Shown: positions 31,930 through 43,860, counted from the first letter of the stretch. The stretch is 64,000 nucleotides of DNA from Heliocidaris erythrogramma (GCA_025617745.1 CM046854.1:56322258-56386257); one strand, 5' to 3'. The notes: a model not told the origin generated them from the letters alone. Translations and numbers: made by a program.

Positions 31930-32690
31930 GTCGCCGCCGCATCACATTCGTGTGTGCGCTCTAGTGGTCACATTTCTCAACGGATTTCTTTCAAACATTG
32001 TATGGAGGTGTATCTTGGTAAAATCTGGACACCTATAATTTCTTGTGATGCTGCCCCCAGTTTTCCGTCTTTTATAGGGTAAAAGGCCATATTTTTTTGG
32101 ATAGTTTGTGTGCGCTCTAGCAGTCACATTTCTCATTTTTTGTTCAGATTTTGCATGAAGGTGTCTCTTGATATAATCGAAAAACTTTAATACTTTTTGG
32201 TGATGCTGCCACCAGTGTCCCGTCTTTTATGGGGTCAAAGGTCATACCAGGGGATAGCGTGAGTGCACTCTGCAGGCCACATTTCTGGATGGATTTCTTT
32301 CAAATTTTGTACGGAGATGTATCTTAGTCTACACATAGTCTACACATCTTTACTTTTTGGTGATGCTGCCCTGATGGTTCCGTCCTTTATAGGGTCAAAG
32401 GTCATTTATCCATTTTGTGCACTCTTCTGCATTTCTTGATGGATTTTGTTGAACTTTTGCATGAAGGTGTCTCTTGGTGTAATCTAAAAAACTATAGTTT
32501 TTGGTGATGCTGCCACCGGTGTGCTGCCTTTTATAGGGTCAAAGGTCGTACTTTGGAGGATGGCATGAGTGCACTGTGCAGGCCACATTTCTGGATGGAT
32601 TTCTTTCAAATTTTGTATGGAGATGTATCTTGGTACAATCTATAAATTTGTACTTTTTGATAATGCCGTCAGCTCCTAGTGCTGACAATA
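31930..32690 (+). repeat. Tandem array, ~158-bp unit, about five units
   Basis: Units recur near 31,950, 32,105, 32,270, 32,420 and 32,575. Shared words are TGTGTGCGCTCTAG, CACATTTCT, GGATTTCTTTCAAA, TTGGTGATGCTGCC and TTTTATAGGGTCAAAGGTCA. It is preceded by GCCGTCGCCGCCGC. It has the same general build as the CCGTCC and GGC elements but different units. No terminal repeats were found. Confidence 0.7.
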
Positions 32691-32839
32691 GTCTGCGCCA
32701 CTGACGGCAATCTCTACACCATCCTTTTGTTTGAAGGAGGGGAGGAGGGAGGTTCTTTTTAACTCCTTTAAATCGCTTCCAGTGCCGGGGGATACATCGC
32801 ATTGCGCGGCAATGGACATTTCTAGTTAATGTTTGCATT

Positions 32840-33392
32840 ATACTTCTTCAATGATATTGGAAGAAGAGTAGGGAAGCCAAAAGGAAAAAGGGGGAGTCAG
32901 AAAAACGAAAAGGGCAGGAGAGAGTGAAGGGAGATATCTTAAAACAGAATGACATTTTATGAAGTACATAATAGAACAAATTAGTTAATTAACGTTTTAA
33001 CATATGATACATACAAATTAATTATACTATAATTAAGAAAAACTTCCAGTGATATAAGTGACGAGTAGGGAAATATATAAAGCGGGTTAGGGAGAGTGCG
33101 GAGTGAAAAAGGGTGATGACAGGAGATAAAGACATTGTAATTATACTGCAAAAACAATGATTCATGAGTGAAAGATTGTCGTAAATCCATAATAAATCAT
33201 TAGCCAAAATGAATAAGATGAGCAAATCAATACAGAATTGTACTAATACAAGACTGAGTAAACCCTACAAAGACTGCGCTATTTCAGAGGTTTTGAAGGC
33301 TGGAGGGCATGATGGCCCCCCATAAGATCTCGGCTATACAATGTCCGATCGTTACCAAATTTGGTGTACATTTACTACTACATGTACATGTA
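32840..33392. other. No gene seen
   Basis: AT-rich DNA without recognisable features. It ends shortly before the 3' end of the next LINE. Confidence 0.5.
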
Positions 33393-34215
33393 CTAGGTCG
33401 AGCGTACTCGCACTGATTTGACAAGCTTTTTCCATTCAGTTCTATTCTCCATGATCTTTGGGAATTCCTGCCTTGGTAGACAAGTGTCTTTTTCTAACTG
33501 ATCTATGTAAGTCATTGCTGGACGACCCCTGGTGCGTTTGGCCCTTGAAGGTTCCCAGAAGAGCATTTGTGAAATTATTTCACTCTTGCTCCTCCAGCAA
33601 TGACCAGTGAAACGGAGCTGGCATTCTCTCAGTCTGACTGAGATTGGTGTCATACCCCTACAACTCTATATTTGTCATACAGTATGATCCCTCCAATTGA
33701 CATTCGATGCTGCTCTCAAGATTAATTGTATAGCAGCCATCCAGTTGTTTTTCCAGGGTATTTGTCAGTGTCCAGGTTTCTGATCCATATAGCAGTACAG
33801 TTTCCACTGAAGGTTTAAAGAATCTGACTTTCAGTTGCCTACTGAGGTTAGATTTCCAAACTGCTGCCAGTTTGTTCAAAGCCATTCACGATTTTTCCTT
33901 TCGGATATTCAGATCTTGTGCCGACTGATCGACCCACGAGTCAAGGTACTGAAAGTCTTGAACTTACTTCAACTTTGTCCCGTCAGCAGTACAAATCTCG
34001 CCTGCCTGAAGGTTGTACATCATGAATTCTGTCTTAGTACTGTTTATTTGTAAACCGAGTTGGCTTGCTGCAGACTCGACTCGTTCTAGGAGCTAGGAGT
34101 TCTAGGAGCTGTGCCTTTTCCAGATTGTCTGAAATTAGTGCAATATTATCAGCAAAGTCTGTGTCTGTGATCATTACAGCGGAATATCTGCTACTCTTCC
34201 TTTCCTCAAGGGTGA
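33393..34215 (-). pseudogene. Degenerate LINE: RT palm end and C-terminal region (RTE/Nimb-like)
   Basis: The minus-strand frames give DTDFADNIALISDN (motif C, with the second catalytic Asp changed to Asn), then QLGLQINSTKTEFMM, QDFQYLDSWV, ALNKLAAVWKSNLSRQ, LLYGSETWTLT and LRFTGHCWRSKSE with RTRGRPAMTYIDQL. These blocks occur in this order in RTE/Nimb-type and craniofacial-development-protein-2-like LINEs. Several stops and frameshifts are present, and the N-terminal half is missing. Confidence 0.75.
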
Positions 34216-34283
34216 AGCCCTTAGCTTATGATATAATGTAATGTACAAGAATGCATAGTTAAATTTATAAAAATTACTATATT

Positions 34284-35900
34284 TTAAAAATTAATGCTAA
34301 TTAATAATGCGAATATGGTAATTTTTATGTATTTATGCAGGATGATCCTGCACGCTCTCTTTTGTACTCGCTCTATGGTTTGGCGATGACTGAGTCCAGA
34401 AGTCCATACGGGTGTGCCGTATGCTACCACAGGGCGGATCATGCTGATATAAATTGTAATAAGGTCACTGGTAAAGAGGCCATGGTACTTTAGACGTCTT
34501 AGCATATATAAGGGACTTAGCTTGACTTACGTGTACATGTACCATGGTTTTGACATGGGTGCCCCATTTAAAGTGATTAGGTATCTTTGTGGAGGCTTGA
34601 TAACATCTGAGCTGTCTGGCCTTACATGCTATCAGTGTATGTAATATGGTGTAGAAATGAAGCCCATGGGGAAAAAAGCACTACAAAATCATCATGTGCT
34701 TCACAAAAGTAAACATATGCAAGTGACCGGAAATGCCAGACTCGTTTTTGCTCATTGACTCAGTGTTAGACTAAAGCGTATTGTCATACGCTTTCGTAAA
34801 TGGGAGTATTCAGTCACAGATATATTAATAATTATATATTTGAAAACCTTTCTATGCCTGGCTATTTATTTATCCTTCTGAACATCATTATACAAGACAG
34901 ATGTCAAAATTCAACAATTTATTAAATCAAGCCTCCACAAAGTTACCAAATGCCTTTAAGATCGGCTTGTATGATGACACCTAATAGTTTGATTTCATTG
35001 CATCTCATTCTTTGATTTATGTGGTCATCTATAATGAGCAGTGTAGGAGCAGGTGGACCTCAGGGAAAAACAGACCATCATCGTAGCGCATTTCTTTGCA
35101 TTGAGGTTCATGTTGGTTCTTGACGCCCATTCACTCAGTGAAGCTCACTGTTGCAATTGAGAGCCAAATTTTCTGGCTTCTATGAGGGTAAGATCATCAA
35201 CGTACTTAAAACTGTGCACACCATCTTCCGGGCTGTTAACATCAGGCACACAGACATCATTGGATCAGTCCTAGGAATACAACTGAACCCAGCTTTGTTC
35301 ACTGGGGTATTCCTGCATCGACATTGCGCCACTCAAAGAGTACTGCCTGGTATTTGACATGTTGTGCTTCCGGTTTGCTAAAAAGTGTGCTATCCAATCA
35401 ACCAGAGAAGGATTTACTCCCATGTCAAGGAGTTTCGCGATTGCAATGGTATGACCTACATGATCAAATGCTTTTGCAAAGTCAGTGATGAGAATTTAGA
35501 AATAGATCGCAGACTATCTGCATGCTTTGCAAGGGTATTTTTGATGTCAATGAGGCAGTGAGTTGTAGATACCCCTTTGAGATTTCCATATTGAGAGGGG
35601 TCATATTGGCCATACCTCATTTTGTAGTGTGTCCCACGCAATAAAGTGCTCAGCAATCTTGGCGAAATGGTCCGTCAAAGCGATGGGGTGAAGGTTGCCA
35701 ACGGTTGCAGGGGAAGACTTACAGGCACCGGGGTGATATGTGCCCTCTTCCACAGGGATGGCACTGTATGTAGTTCATAAGATGCATTGATGATTTTGGT
35801 GAGAGGCATGGTTAGTTCATAAGAGAATCATTGAATGAGTCGTGCTGACAGTTTGTCAGGACCACAGGATTTACGCTGCTTCATTTTTTTAGCTCACTAA
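34284..35900 (-). pseudogene. Degenerate CR1-like LINE RT, interrupted by a MITE
   Basis: In order on the minus strand: QYGNLKGVSTTHCLIDI (near 35,590), ITDFAKAFDHVGHTIA (motif A), a broken motif B region near 35,290, FKYVDDLTLIEAR (motif C, near 35,190), EIKLLGVIIQADL (near 34,980), then after the MITE WGTHVKTM (34,565) and RRLKYHGLFTSD with VAYGTPVWTSGL (34,480-34,400). Many stops and frameshifts occur. The YVDD form and C-terminal blocks fit CR1/Rex-like elements. Confidence 0.75.
34572..34955. mobile_element. MITE with TTAA target duplication
   Basis: TTAA stands at 34,568-34,571 and 34,956-34,959. The inner ends, AGTGATTAGGTATCTTTGTG and the inverse of AGGCATTTGGTAACTTTGTG, continue into a shared GGAGGCTTGAT. 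Taking it out with one TTAA rejoins the LINE frame as ADL-K-WGTHVK. TTAA duplication is the mark of piggyBac-type transposition, but the ends lack the usual CCC start. Confidence 0.75.
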
Positions 35901-36231
35901 AAATTTCCCATGGTGAAATGGAACGGGGTTGCTAGATGGCAGATAAGCAGGTTACTGCCTCCTAAATTGGTTTTAAAAAAACTGATATTCATAGACTTTC
36001 ATTGACATGTTGAGGGAAAATAAAACTACTAAACAAATTAAAATAAAATAAAAATGGTGTTGGCTGGGCTATCACTCCCGTCTTGAGGCCCTTGACACAA
36101 AAGTGTTGATGGTACTCTTTGATGACATGCCTTATAGTCCATGGCAGAAATGAGTTTTGCTGATAGGTGGTCTGACAGTGAGGAAGGGCAAACTGCCGGT
36201 CATGGCCCCTCCTTTGGCGTGAGGAGAGAGG

Positions 36232-36640
36232 TTAGAGTTGCATCTCGACACCTTCTACACAGGCAAGGTTAAGATGTATTTTGTACAACATTGCAAGGCG
36301 TGCAGTTCTGCAACGATCTTCCGATGATAACCACCGCACTTCTTCAATCATGGACGACACGCTTGATGTGTTGCGGTAGCGTCTCATGACATAGCGAGCT
36401 GCACGTCGTTGGACAGCCTCCAGCATGTTGATGCAGACATGTGTGTAAGGGTCCCAAACTGTGGTAGCGTACTCCACAATCGGCCGGATGTTGGTCTTAT
36501 ATGCTGTCTCCTTAATCATCCTGGAGGAGATCTTGAGGTTGCGCCTAATAAAGCCTCGGGTCTTATTGGCTTTAGAGCATACGGTGGTAATGTGATCCGT
36601 CCAGCTGAGGTCCAGGCATAGGGTTGACTCCTAACAGTCA
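36232..36640 (-). pseudogene. LINE ORF2 C-terminal fragment (CR1/Jockey-like)
   Basis: Minus-strand blocks are SLDLSWTDHITT, RGFIRRNLKISS, RPIVEYATTVWDPYTH, LEAVQRRAARYV and RTARLAMLYKIH, the standard C-terminal end of CR1/Jockey-type ORF2. The last ~95 codons are open. The RT domain is absent, so this is a different truncated copy from the one at 34,284. Confidence 0.75.
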
Positions 36641-36933
36641 AACTGCAGTCCCCAAAAGTGCTTTATTTTGTTTCCAGCTCTGCTTGACTAGGTGAGTTTC
36701 TGAATACATAATGAGCAGGAACCCCTAAGAACATCTAATTTCCAATTTATTGAATGGACTAGTGTTTACCGATTGTCATGATTTATACATCAAATAAAAA
36801 AAGAATTAGAGATTCATGACATACTTTACTTGTCTGTGAAAAATATGACAACATTGGTGAAAAATAGTGTTATTTTATGAAAAAAATTGGAAATGAAACG
36901 AAAAGTAAACCTGTAAAAATCTCACTTAGTTTT

Positions 36934-38242
36934 TGTCTCGACTGCGTAAGCAGAAAGCGAGACATAAGCACTTTTTTTCCGACGGTGGCGGCGGCGGCGG
37001 CGTTCACGTCAACAATTTCGAAAATGCTCTCATTTCAAAAGTATATGTTCAATTTTCATGAAGCTTGCACACAAGGGTTGTAGAGTATCCCAAATAATGT
37101 GGAAAAATTTCAGGTCAAAAGTCAAGGTCAAAGGTCAATTAAGGTCAATTGAGTTAAATTGTGTTCCAAAAACTTAACCTGAGGTTAAGTTTTTGAATTT
37201 TGACTTTATTTCAAAAGTATTTGTTCAAATTCTTTGAAACTGGGCATCATTCTGGTAAGAATTTTCTTTATATTCTCCTCTTTCAAATGAATACCCAAAT
37301 CTTACATTTTCATCACATTAAAGGTCTTCTACTGACAGTTTAACTCGGTTAACTTTTTGGTAAAGTTTAGTTTTGTCTCTACATACATGTTTGTAGTATG
37401 TACATGTATTGTACACATGCATTTGACTTCTCCTCAAAACTCTGCTGGTGGTGGATTTCAACCAAAATTGGCAGGGATCATCCTTAGGCAAGGAGGATCT
37501 AAATCAATACAGATGGGGTACCTACCAATAATGGCAGTAATTAGATTTATTTTTGTTCCTTCTTTAAGCCCTTTGCAAGATTGTAAGCAAAGTTGGTAGA
37601 TATCATCCTTAGAGGAAGGACACCTCAATTTCTTAAACAGGGTACCTTGCCCCCAAGGGGTCTCAGGGGCAGCACCCCTAAAGTGCCCCTATTGTGAAAT
37701 GAGATTTTTTTAATGCATGTCTGGGTTCTAACCAAACTAGGTAAGATTCATCCTTAAGCAAAGAGGATCTAAATTAATGCAAATAGGGTACCTTATCCTT
37801 AAGGAGAGAGTGGAGTGGGGAAGGGGGGGCATTTGGCCCCCAAGAGTCTGTGACACCAAATTGACATTTTTCTTTCTGTAAAACCTATTGCTACCTGTAG
37901 AATGTAACCAAACTAGGTAGGAATCATTCTTAGGGGAAGGAGACTTAAAATTGTTCAAGTATAGTAGATCATAATCTTCAAAGGGGTCTGATGGAGGGGC
38001 AGCACCCCAAAAGTGTCCCAATGGCAATTATTTCATGTACACATATTCTGCTTCTTTAAAACACACAGCTTGATTTCAAATGAACTTCACTGTCCAATAA
38101 ATCTTAGTTGAAGGGGATTTGAGTTATACAAATGGGGTACCTGGTCCACACGGGTACCCCTAACCTTTGATTTTTCACCAAAATTTTGCCCCGATAATTG
38201 CGCAGTTAATGCAGGCGAGACTGCCCTGGGCATTTCCCTTGT
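36934..38242 (+). mobile_element. GTCTCG/GGC tandem-repeat element
   Basis: Comparison with copy 1 of the 1-kb repeat gives an empty site (TAGTTTTATTATGAGCC), so the borders are good to a few bases. A 5' hairpin (GTCTCG at 36,935 with CGAGAC at 36,958) is followed by a GGCGGCGGC run, then about five ~160-bp units (GGTACCTTGCCCC, AAACTAGGTAGGAATCATTC, AGGAGGATCTAAAT). CGAGAC recurs at 38,216 near the 3' end, followed by TGCCCTGGGCA. It has no coding capacity. Confidence 0.7.
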
Positions 38243-38328
38243 ATTATGAGCCAGGTTGAATTTGACATGAGTGTAAAGGGCAATATCTTTATTTTACAAA
38301 TATTGAAATAATATGAAAGTACACTTCA

Positions 38329-38631
38329 TGACAGGGTCAGAATCCAGCAAACTGTGACCAAAGTACACACTGTGTCCTTCAAACAGTTGATTCCAGAACT
38401 CTGACTGGTTACTTCACAGATCCTTTCCCAAAAATCTTCTCTTACATCCAGGACCATGTTTGCACAAGAGGTCAAGAGTTCACCAACAGGTGGCATGTGG
38501 TTTCAAACAATCCACCCTATCTTGCAGGGTTGCCTTGCCAGCCAATCACAGTGCTAGGATTCTATGGTCTAGACACTTTCAATGATATATTATATACTTG
38601 GGTTGAATACTGCTGGATCCTGACCCTGTCA
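38329..38631. mobile_element. MITE with TGACAGGGTCAG ends, copy 2
   Basis: TGACAGGGTCAGAATCCAGC at the left opposes GCTGGATCCTGACCCTGTCA at the right, 303 bp in all. It is the same family and host position as 19,461-19,753. Confidence 0.75.
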
Positions 38632-39237
38632 TAAATGTATTGATGTTTTGAATATGATAATATAAAAGATGAAACTTAAACGCTTCCATACATATGTGTA
38701 TTAATAGTGGTTCATATAGTTTTGATATGTGAAGTCTTATAAACAAAAGTGTTTTGTTTTACTATTTCATCACCTATTTTCAACTACTTCTTTAAATTGT
38801 AACCTAAGCAAGGTATGTTCGTAAACTATCCCTTTATCTTTCCAGAAAATTTGATGAGCATAGTATTAATATTTCATGAGTTACATAACTTTGAATATGC
38901 GTGACCATGCCAAACAGTCCACTGGTTGCAAGGGGAGAGTGCCATTTCAAGCACTGGAAATCCCTTTTTGCTCATTTGCATACGACCTGCAGTTTGACTG
39001 CTAAGTATACAGTGCGTCCCAGAAAAAAAGAAACCCATTTTTGGAGATAGATATCTTGATAATGAAATAGGATTGGAATAAAACATGGACACTTTTAGTA
39101 AGAATAAAGTTTCTTCTTTTATGTGATACCAAATACACAAATTTATGCTTGACCGACTTAGAACAATTTTACCAGCTTAATGTAAGAATCGATTTGCACA
39201 GAATATTGGTGCGATCGTTTTAATGCAGATTATTCGA

Positions 39238-39420
39238 ATTTACTGCAATAAATCATATATACCTACCTATTATGCCAGTAGTCTTGACTACGGGACCCCT
39301 TCGAGAATTTAACACAAATGAGTCACAATATTGTGCGCACCCCCCGTAATCCTATTGTCCCCTTCGCCACTCACGCGCGTCAACACGCCACGGCCATCTT
39401 CCTCTTTCTTGCTCGCCCCC
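39238..39420 (+). repeat. Left inverted terminal repeat of DIRS copy D
   Basis: Starts AATTTACTGCAATAAATC and runs through TACCTACCTATTATGCC and GTGCGCACCCCCCGTAATCC to CTTTCTTGCTCGCC. The inner ~150 bp are the inverse of the right repeat. The outermost ~20 bases differ from the right end, as in DIRS1. Confidence 0.85.
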
Positions 39421-39799
39421 GACGAGTTAGGATGTCGAGTTACGGAGCTCCTGAAATCAGGTCTTTTTGTATCTTTTCAGCGCGCTTTTTCGCATCGTAA
39501 AAGCACTTTTCGGTACTTATATTCGTCTAGATTATAGTACTCTTGTGTTTTGTTAGTCACTTTTGCCGATTGAAAGGGATTTTGATTCCTTTTTCTTGGC
39601 AATTATTTTTCACTTTTACGGTTAGCCCCACGTAGTTATATCTGTGTGTTTATGGGTGTTTCCGTTTGGCACCGAGCCTTTGGGTTCGGTGTTTGTTGTT
39701 ATTTGCTGTGAAATTTGTTGTGCGTATCTCCAAATTTATTATTATTACCTGCACTCAGTCAAAGTATTTTGGTATATTTGTCTGTTTTATTGCAGTGTT

Positions 39800-41500
39800 A
39801 TGAGTTTGGAAGAAGAAGCAGCTAGGTCGCGGAGACCTGCTTCTTCCGAAGAGTCGTCTAGCAAGACGGCTCGGCCCTCCAGAACTCTCCCGAGTACTTC
39901 GGTACATGGGGGAGGAAGGAGGGCTGCAGGTAAGTTGCCTAGTGGTGTTTCCCTGCAGAGTTTGCCAGTCTCGGAGCTTGCGGCTTCGGGGCGGGTGGCG
40001 TTAACTGAGCTTGGGACGTCAACTCCGATGCCCGTGGCTTCGGGGTGGGGTAGCGTTCACTCGCTTAAATCCGTTAGGGGAGACGCGTCCCACTAGTGGT
40101 TTGGATATCTCGAATCCAATCCCCCGGTCGTTAAGACCAGAGGGGGAGATGTGTTTCCCGTACGGTAGCGTTCGTTCGTTTAAACCCGTTAGGGGAGATG
40201 CGTCCCACTACTGCAGGGCAGCTCACGGGCTCAGCCCATGTTGGTCTGGGTTCTCAAACCCTAGCCCCCGGCCGATGCCAATGGGGGAACGAGTACTTCC
40301 CGGGCTGTCTATATTGCCAGCTGATGGGAATGCTCGAGCTAACAATTATGGGCGCTCTTCGGAGCAACAGTGCGTGACTACTTAGTAGTCGATGGGCAAA
40401 TACCGAGTCATCTCGGTTCGCCCTTGCACTGAGTGCGAGACTACTAGTGCTCTCCTATTGCCGCTCTCTAGTGGTTCAATAGCGAGTTCACATGCCTTTA
40501 GTAGTCGGTGGGCAAATGCCGGGTCTTCCCGGTCTGCCCTTGCACTGGGTGCCTTAGCGCCCGGCCCATGGCTGTTGCATCTTCTTGCTCAGCCGTTATG
40601 GGTAATTGGTGCGCGTCTTTGGGTTCAATACCCTCAGCGCACTTCTCCCATAAAGGGAGGTGAGCGTCCCTCAGCGGAGGGTTCGGTTCGTGTTCCCGAA
40701 GGGCTTCGGGGATCCGAACGTAGGAAGCCTAGGGAAGGGGCTAAAAGAGGCAAGGCTTCTCAAGCTGAGATGTCCGGTGTGAGGCGGGCTTTGCCCAGAC
40801 TCAGGGTTGGTCCCTTGTACCAGGCACCACATCCCCTGCTTCTGTGACGGGATCACATGCGCCTCCTATTCTCGCAGCCTCGGGGCTCCGTCGGGTGAGG
40901 AGTCTTATGGTGGTCCATGGGTGAATCCGACTGTTTCGGCCTTTGTTCGTGATCCTTTGTCACGAACAATGCAGGCGGAACCAGATTTAGAGGCGGCCTC
41001 TCAAGCTTCGGTTTCCGAATCGCTGGGGCAGGCAGAGCCTCGGTCGCTCTCCCTTTGTGGGGTGGAAGCGATTGTTTTGTTCTGATTTTTCCCTGACTTG
41101 CAGTCAGCCCGCGTGCAGGGTTCGACTTCGCTTGGGTTCAGGCAGCGGGTTTCCTCCGAGGGTGTTTCTCTTGCGGAGGATTTCAAGCTGGAGTAAGGAC
41201 GCATTGATGTGGCGCTTCTTTTTAAGCGTCATGTTTGGTTTGCAGTGGTCAGTTTTCCACTGTAGCTGCCTCGGTCATGTACCGTCGCAGAGTCTTGTCC
41301 ACGACTTGGTTGGTAGCTGTCTTTGTTCCTTTCTCCCCGCTTGGGAGGCCATCTCCGGGGACGCTTTTGTTCTCTTTGACGGGCGAGACGGATTCTTCAT
41401 AGATCGGTCCGCCCCGCTCCCCGGAGGGGCTATAGGAACTCGGTCACCTCACAAGCCCTCGCTTGTTCTCGTGCCTCATCGGAGATCGAATCTCTGTTGA
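39800..41500 (+). pseudogene. gag-like ORF of DIRS copy D
   Basis: Starts ATG at 39,800 after TCTGTTTTATTGCAG and reads MSLEEEAARSRRPASSEESS. It is open to 40,096, then broken by indels. Several internal blocks seen in copy E are missing (for example between 40,730 and 40,760, and around 41,240). A perfect donor-like CAG/GTAAGT lies at 39,927-39,935. Confidence 0.75.
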
Positions 41501-43131
41501 GAAGGTAAGAGACTGGCTGTCTTTTTCCTTTTCTCCGACTTTTGTTATTCCCAAGCGCTCGGGAAAACTTCAGTGCATTTTCGGGTGGAGACTCTCGCCT
41601 CCTTTCTCCCGTTGATCAAGAGGAAGGACTACGCGGTCTTGATAGCTTTCGAAGATGCGTATTTCCACATTTCCATTCATCGCGCTTCGCGCGATCTCCT
41701 GGGGTTTTTCCTTCCTCTCAGAGACTTATCGCTTTCGCGCTTTTCCCTTCGGGCTGCGCTCAGTCCTTCGGGTTTTTATTCAGGTTGTAGCCGTGCTGGC
41801 AGCCTCTCTGAGGCGACACGGCCTTCGGCTATTTTTGCTACCTGGACGATTGGCTTCTCCTAACGGAGTTACACGATCGTTTGTTAGACGAGACTCGTTT
41901 GCTCGTCAGTCTTTCTCAAGGCTTAGGTTTCCTATTTAATTGGGAAAAGTCAGAGTTAGTTCCTACTCGCAGCCCAGTTTTTTTTCTGGGGCTGTGTTAG
42001 ACATACGGGATCAGTTGGCTTGGCCCAGTCGGGACAGGATTCTCATCATTGTCTCTGCGGCTGGCAAGCTCTTGCTGGCCAGAAGGGTCAAGGCCAGACA
42101 GTGGCTTCAGTTCCTGGGTTTTCTAGCCAGTCTAGTCGATGTTCTGAAGGACTGCTGGCTCCTCATGAGACCTTTTCAGAGACATCTCCTCAGGTTTCTC
42201 AAGCTGGGAAAAGATTCTCTGTTGGTCGGGATTCCAGTACCAATAAGAATCAAGTCTCTTCTCTCTCGTTGGACGATCGAGGCGCGAGGCAAGCCCTTCG
42301 GTACCCCTCTTCCGTCGATCTCGTTTTCTCTCGGTTGGGGTGGGGAGGACATTGCAATGACAGCACGGTCGCGGGGGATTGGTCTCATCTTGGGACTCTT
42401 CCCCATATCAATGTCCCGGAGTTTATGGCAGTTCTGTAGTTCTGCTTCATTTCAGAAGTCGATTTCTCAGTCGTTCAGTCTGATCCTCACCGTGGCGGCT
42501 TATTTCAATCGGCAGGGAGGCACTTGTTCTGCTACCCTGAGTGCCCTAGCAGCACAGCTGTGGAGGTGGTGTCGTCGCATGGCGATCACACCCGTGGCCT
42601 TTTTCACCCAGGTCAGGAGAACCTCATTGTGGATTTTCTGTCTCGGGGCAGGTGTCTAACATCAGAATGGATGCTCTATCCAGAGGTCTTTTCCGCATTT
42701 GCAGTTGCCTGGGTCCACTGGAAGTGGATCTTTTTGCGTTGGTTCTAAACCACCAACTTCCGAAATATTGCTCCTGTGCGCGCGATCGGGGAGCTTGGGC
42801 TCTCGATGCTTTCTCTCTCAGTTGGGAGAATCTGCGAGGGTTTGCCTTTCCTCCCTTCCAGCTGATTCCGCGAGTCTTGCGGAAGATCAGGGAAGATCGC
42901 GCTCGGGTGCTTGTGATAGCTCCCTTTTGGCCCAGGAGGAGTTGGTTTTCGGAGCGAATGAGCCTTCTGGTGGCTCAACCGTTCCTTCTTCCGTTAAGAG
43001 CGGATCTGGGGTTGCAACCCCTCTCGGGGATTCGTCACCACAGTCCGGAGTCCCTTTATTTGACTGCTTCGCCCCTGTCGGGGAATCTGCAAGACAGTCG
43101 GGTCTCTCTGATAGTGCCGCGGATTTCTTAA
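41501..43131 (+). pseudogene. RT-RNase H-Dam-like ORF of DIRS copy D
   Basis: The RT pieces are KRKDYAVLIAFEDAYFHI (41,620-41,680), a frameshifted catalytic region near 41,850 and NWEKSELVP-equivalent codons near 41,940. RNase H is damaged: the STDAS block is partly deleted near 42,325 and the ILTDNV block near 42,485. The Dam-like part, EVDLFALVLNHQLPKY to WENLRGFAFPPF, is intact up to the stop at 43,131. Confidence 0.8.
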
Positions 43132-43860
43132 TGTCCATTCGTAGAGTTCTACTAGGGGAATTTTATAATTCCCGTCTTTCGGTCTTTTTCCTCTGGTGTA
43201 AAGAGCGAAATCAAACCCCGTCTAAGGCTCCTATTGGTTCAATTGCGGATTTTCTAATCTCGCTATTTGACAAAGGGAGATCCATCTCTACTATCCGAGG
43301 CTACCGATCGGCGATCGGGGCCATTCCTTCAGGCTTCTCAGATGGTTCGGGGATTTCCAATTCCCCGCTATTGAGTGGTTTGATTCGGTCGTTCTTTCTG
43401 AAACGTCCTCCTTTTTCTTTCTGAAATGTCCTCCTTTTTCTTTCTGAAACGTCCTCCTTGTTCTAGGTTAGTATCGTCTTGGAGTCTGCCTAAGGTCCTG
43501 GAGGCCTTGGTGAAACCTCCTTTTGAACCGTTAGGTGAAGCTCCGCTTCATCATCTTACGGTTAAGACGCTCTTTTTGGTAGCTATTGCCTCTGGGCAGA
43601 GGCGCAGTACTCTTCATGCTCTCTGTCTTTCTCCTGGTCATGTTCGCTGGGAGAGAAAAGGTGTTAGATTGATTCCTAAGGCTTCTTTTATGGCCAAGAA
43701 TCAAACAGCTGCCTCTGCTGGCCCTGTTGAAATTTTTCTTTGTCCGCTTTCTGGATTTTCGTCAGTGCGCAAGGACAAAGTTTGGTGTCCTGTTAGGGCT
43801 CTCAAATGGTATATTGATAAGACTAAGTCTTATCGTAAGGATGATTTACTGCAATAAATC
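42699..43860 (+). pseudogene. YR of DIRS copy D, N-terminal and first catalytic part
   Basis: A 241-codon frame (42,699-43,424) overlaps the Dam-like ORF, then enters YR (SRLSVFFLWCKERNQTPSKA, STIRGYRSAIGA). A ~23-bp stretch tripled at 43,390-43,455 (TCCTCCTTTTTCTTTCTGAA) shifts the frame. The YR continues at 43,426-43,857 with ASGQRRSTLHALCL (catalytic Arg I) and RALKWYIDKTKSYRKDD, where copy E begins. Confidence 0.85.

Larger units (their letters stand above)
36660..39009 (-). repeat. 1-kb dispersed repeat, copy 2, inverted and interrupted
   Basis: It is the inverse of 19,070-20,100, in two parts: 36,660-36,933 and 38,243-39,009. The gap is the GTCTCG element. The copy stops at TA before CAGTGCGTCCC, the mariner end, so the remainder lies beyond the other mariner end outside the window. 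Confidence 0.75.
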
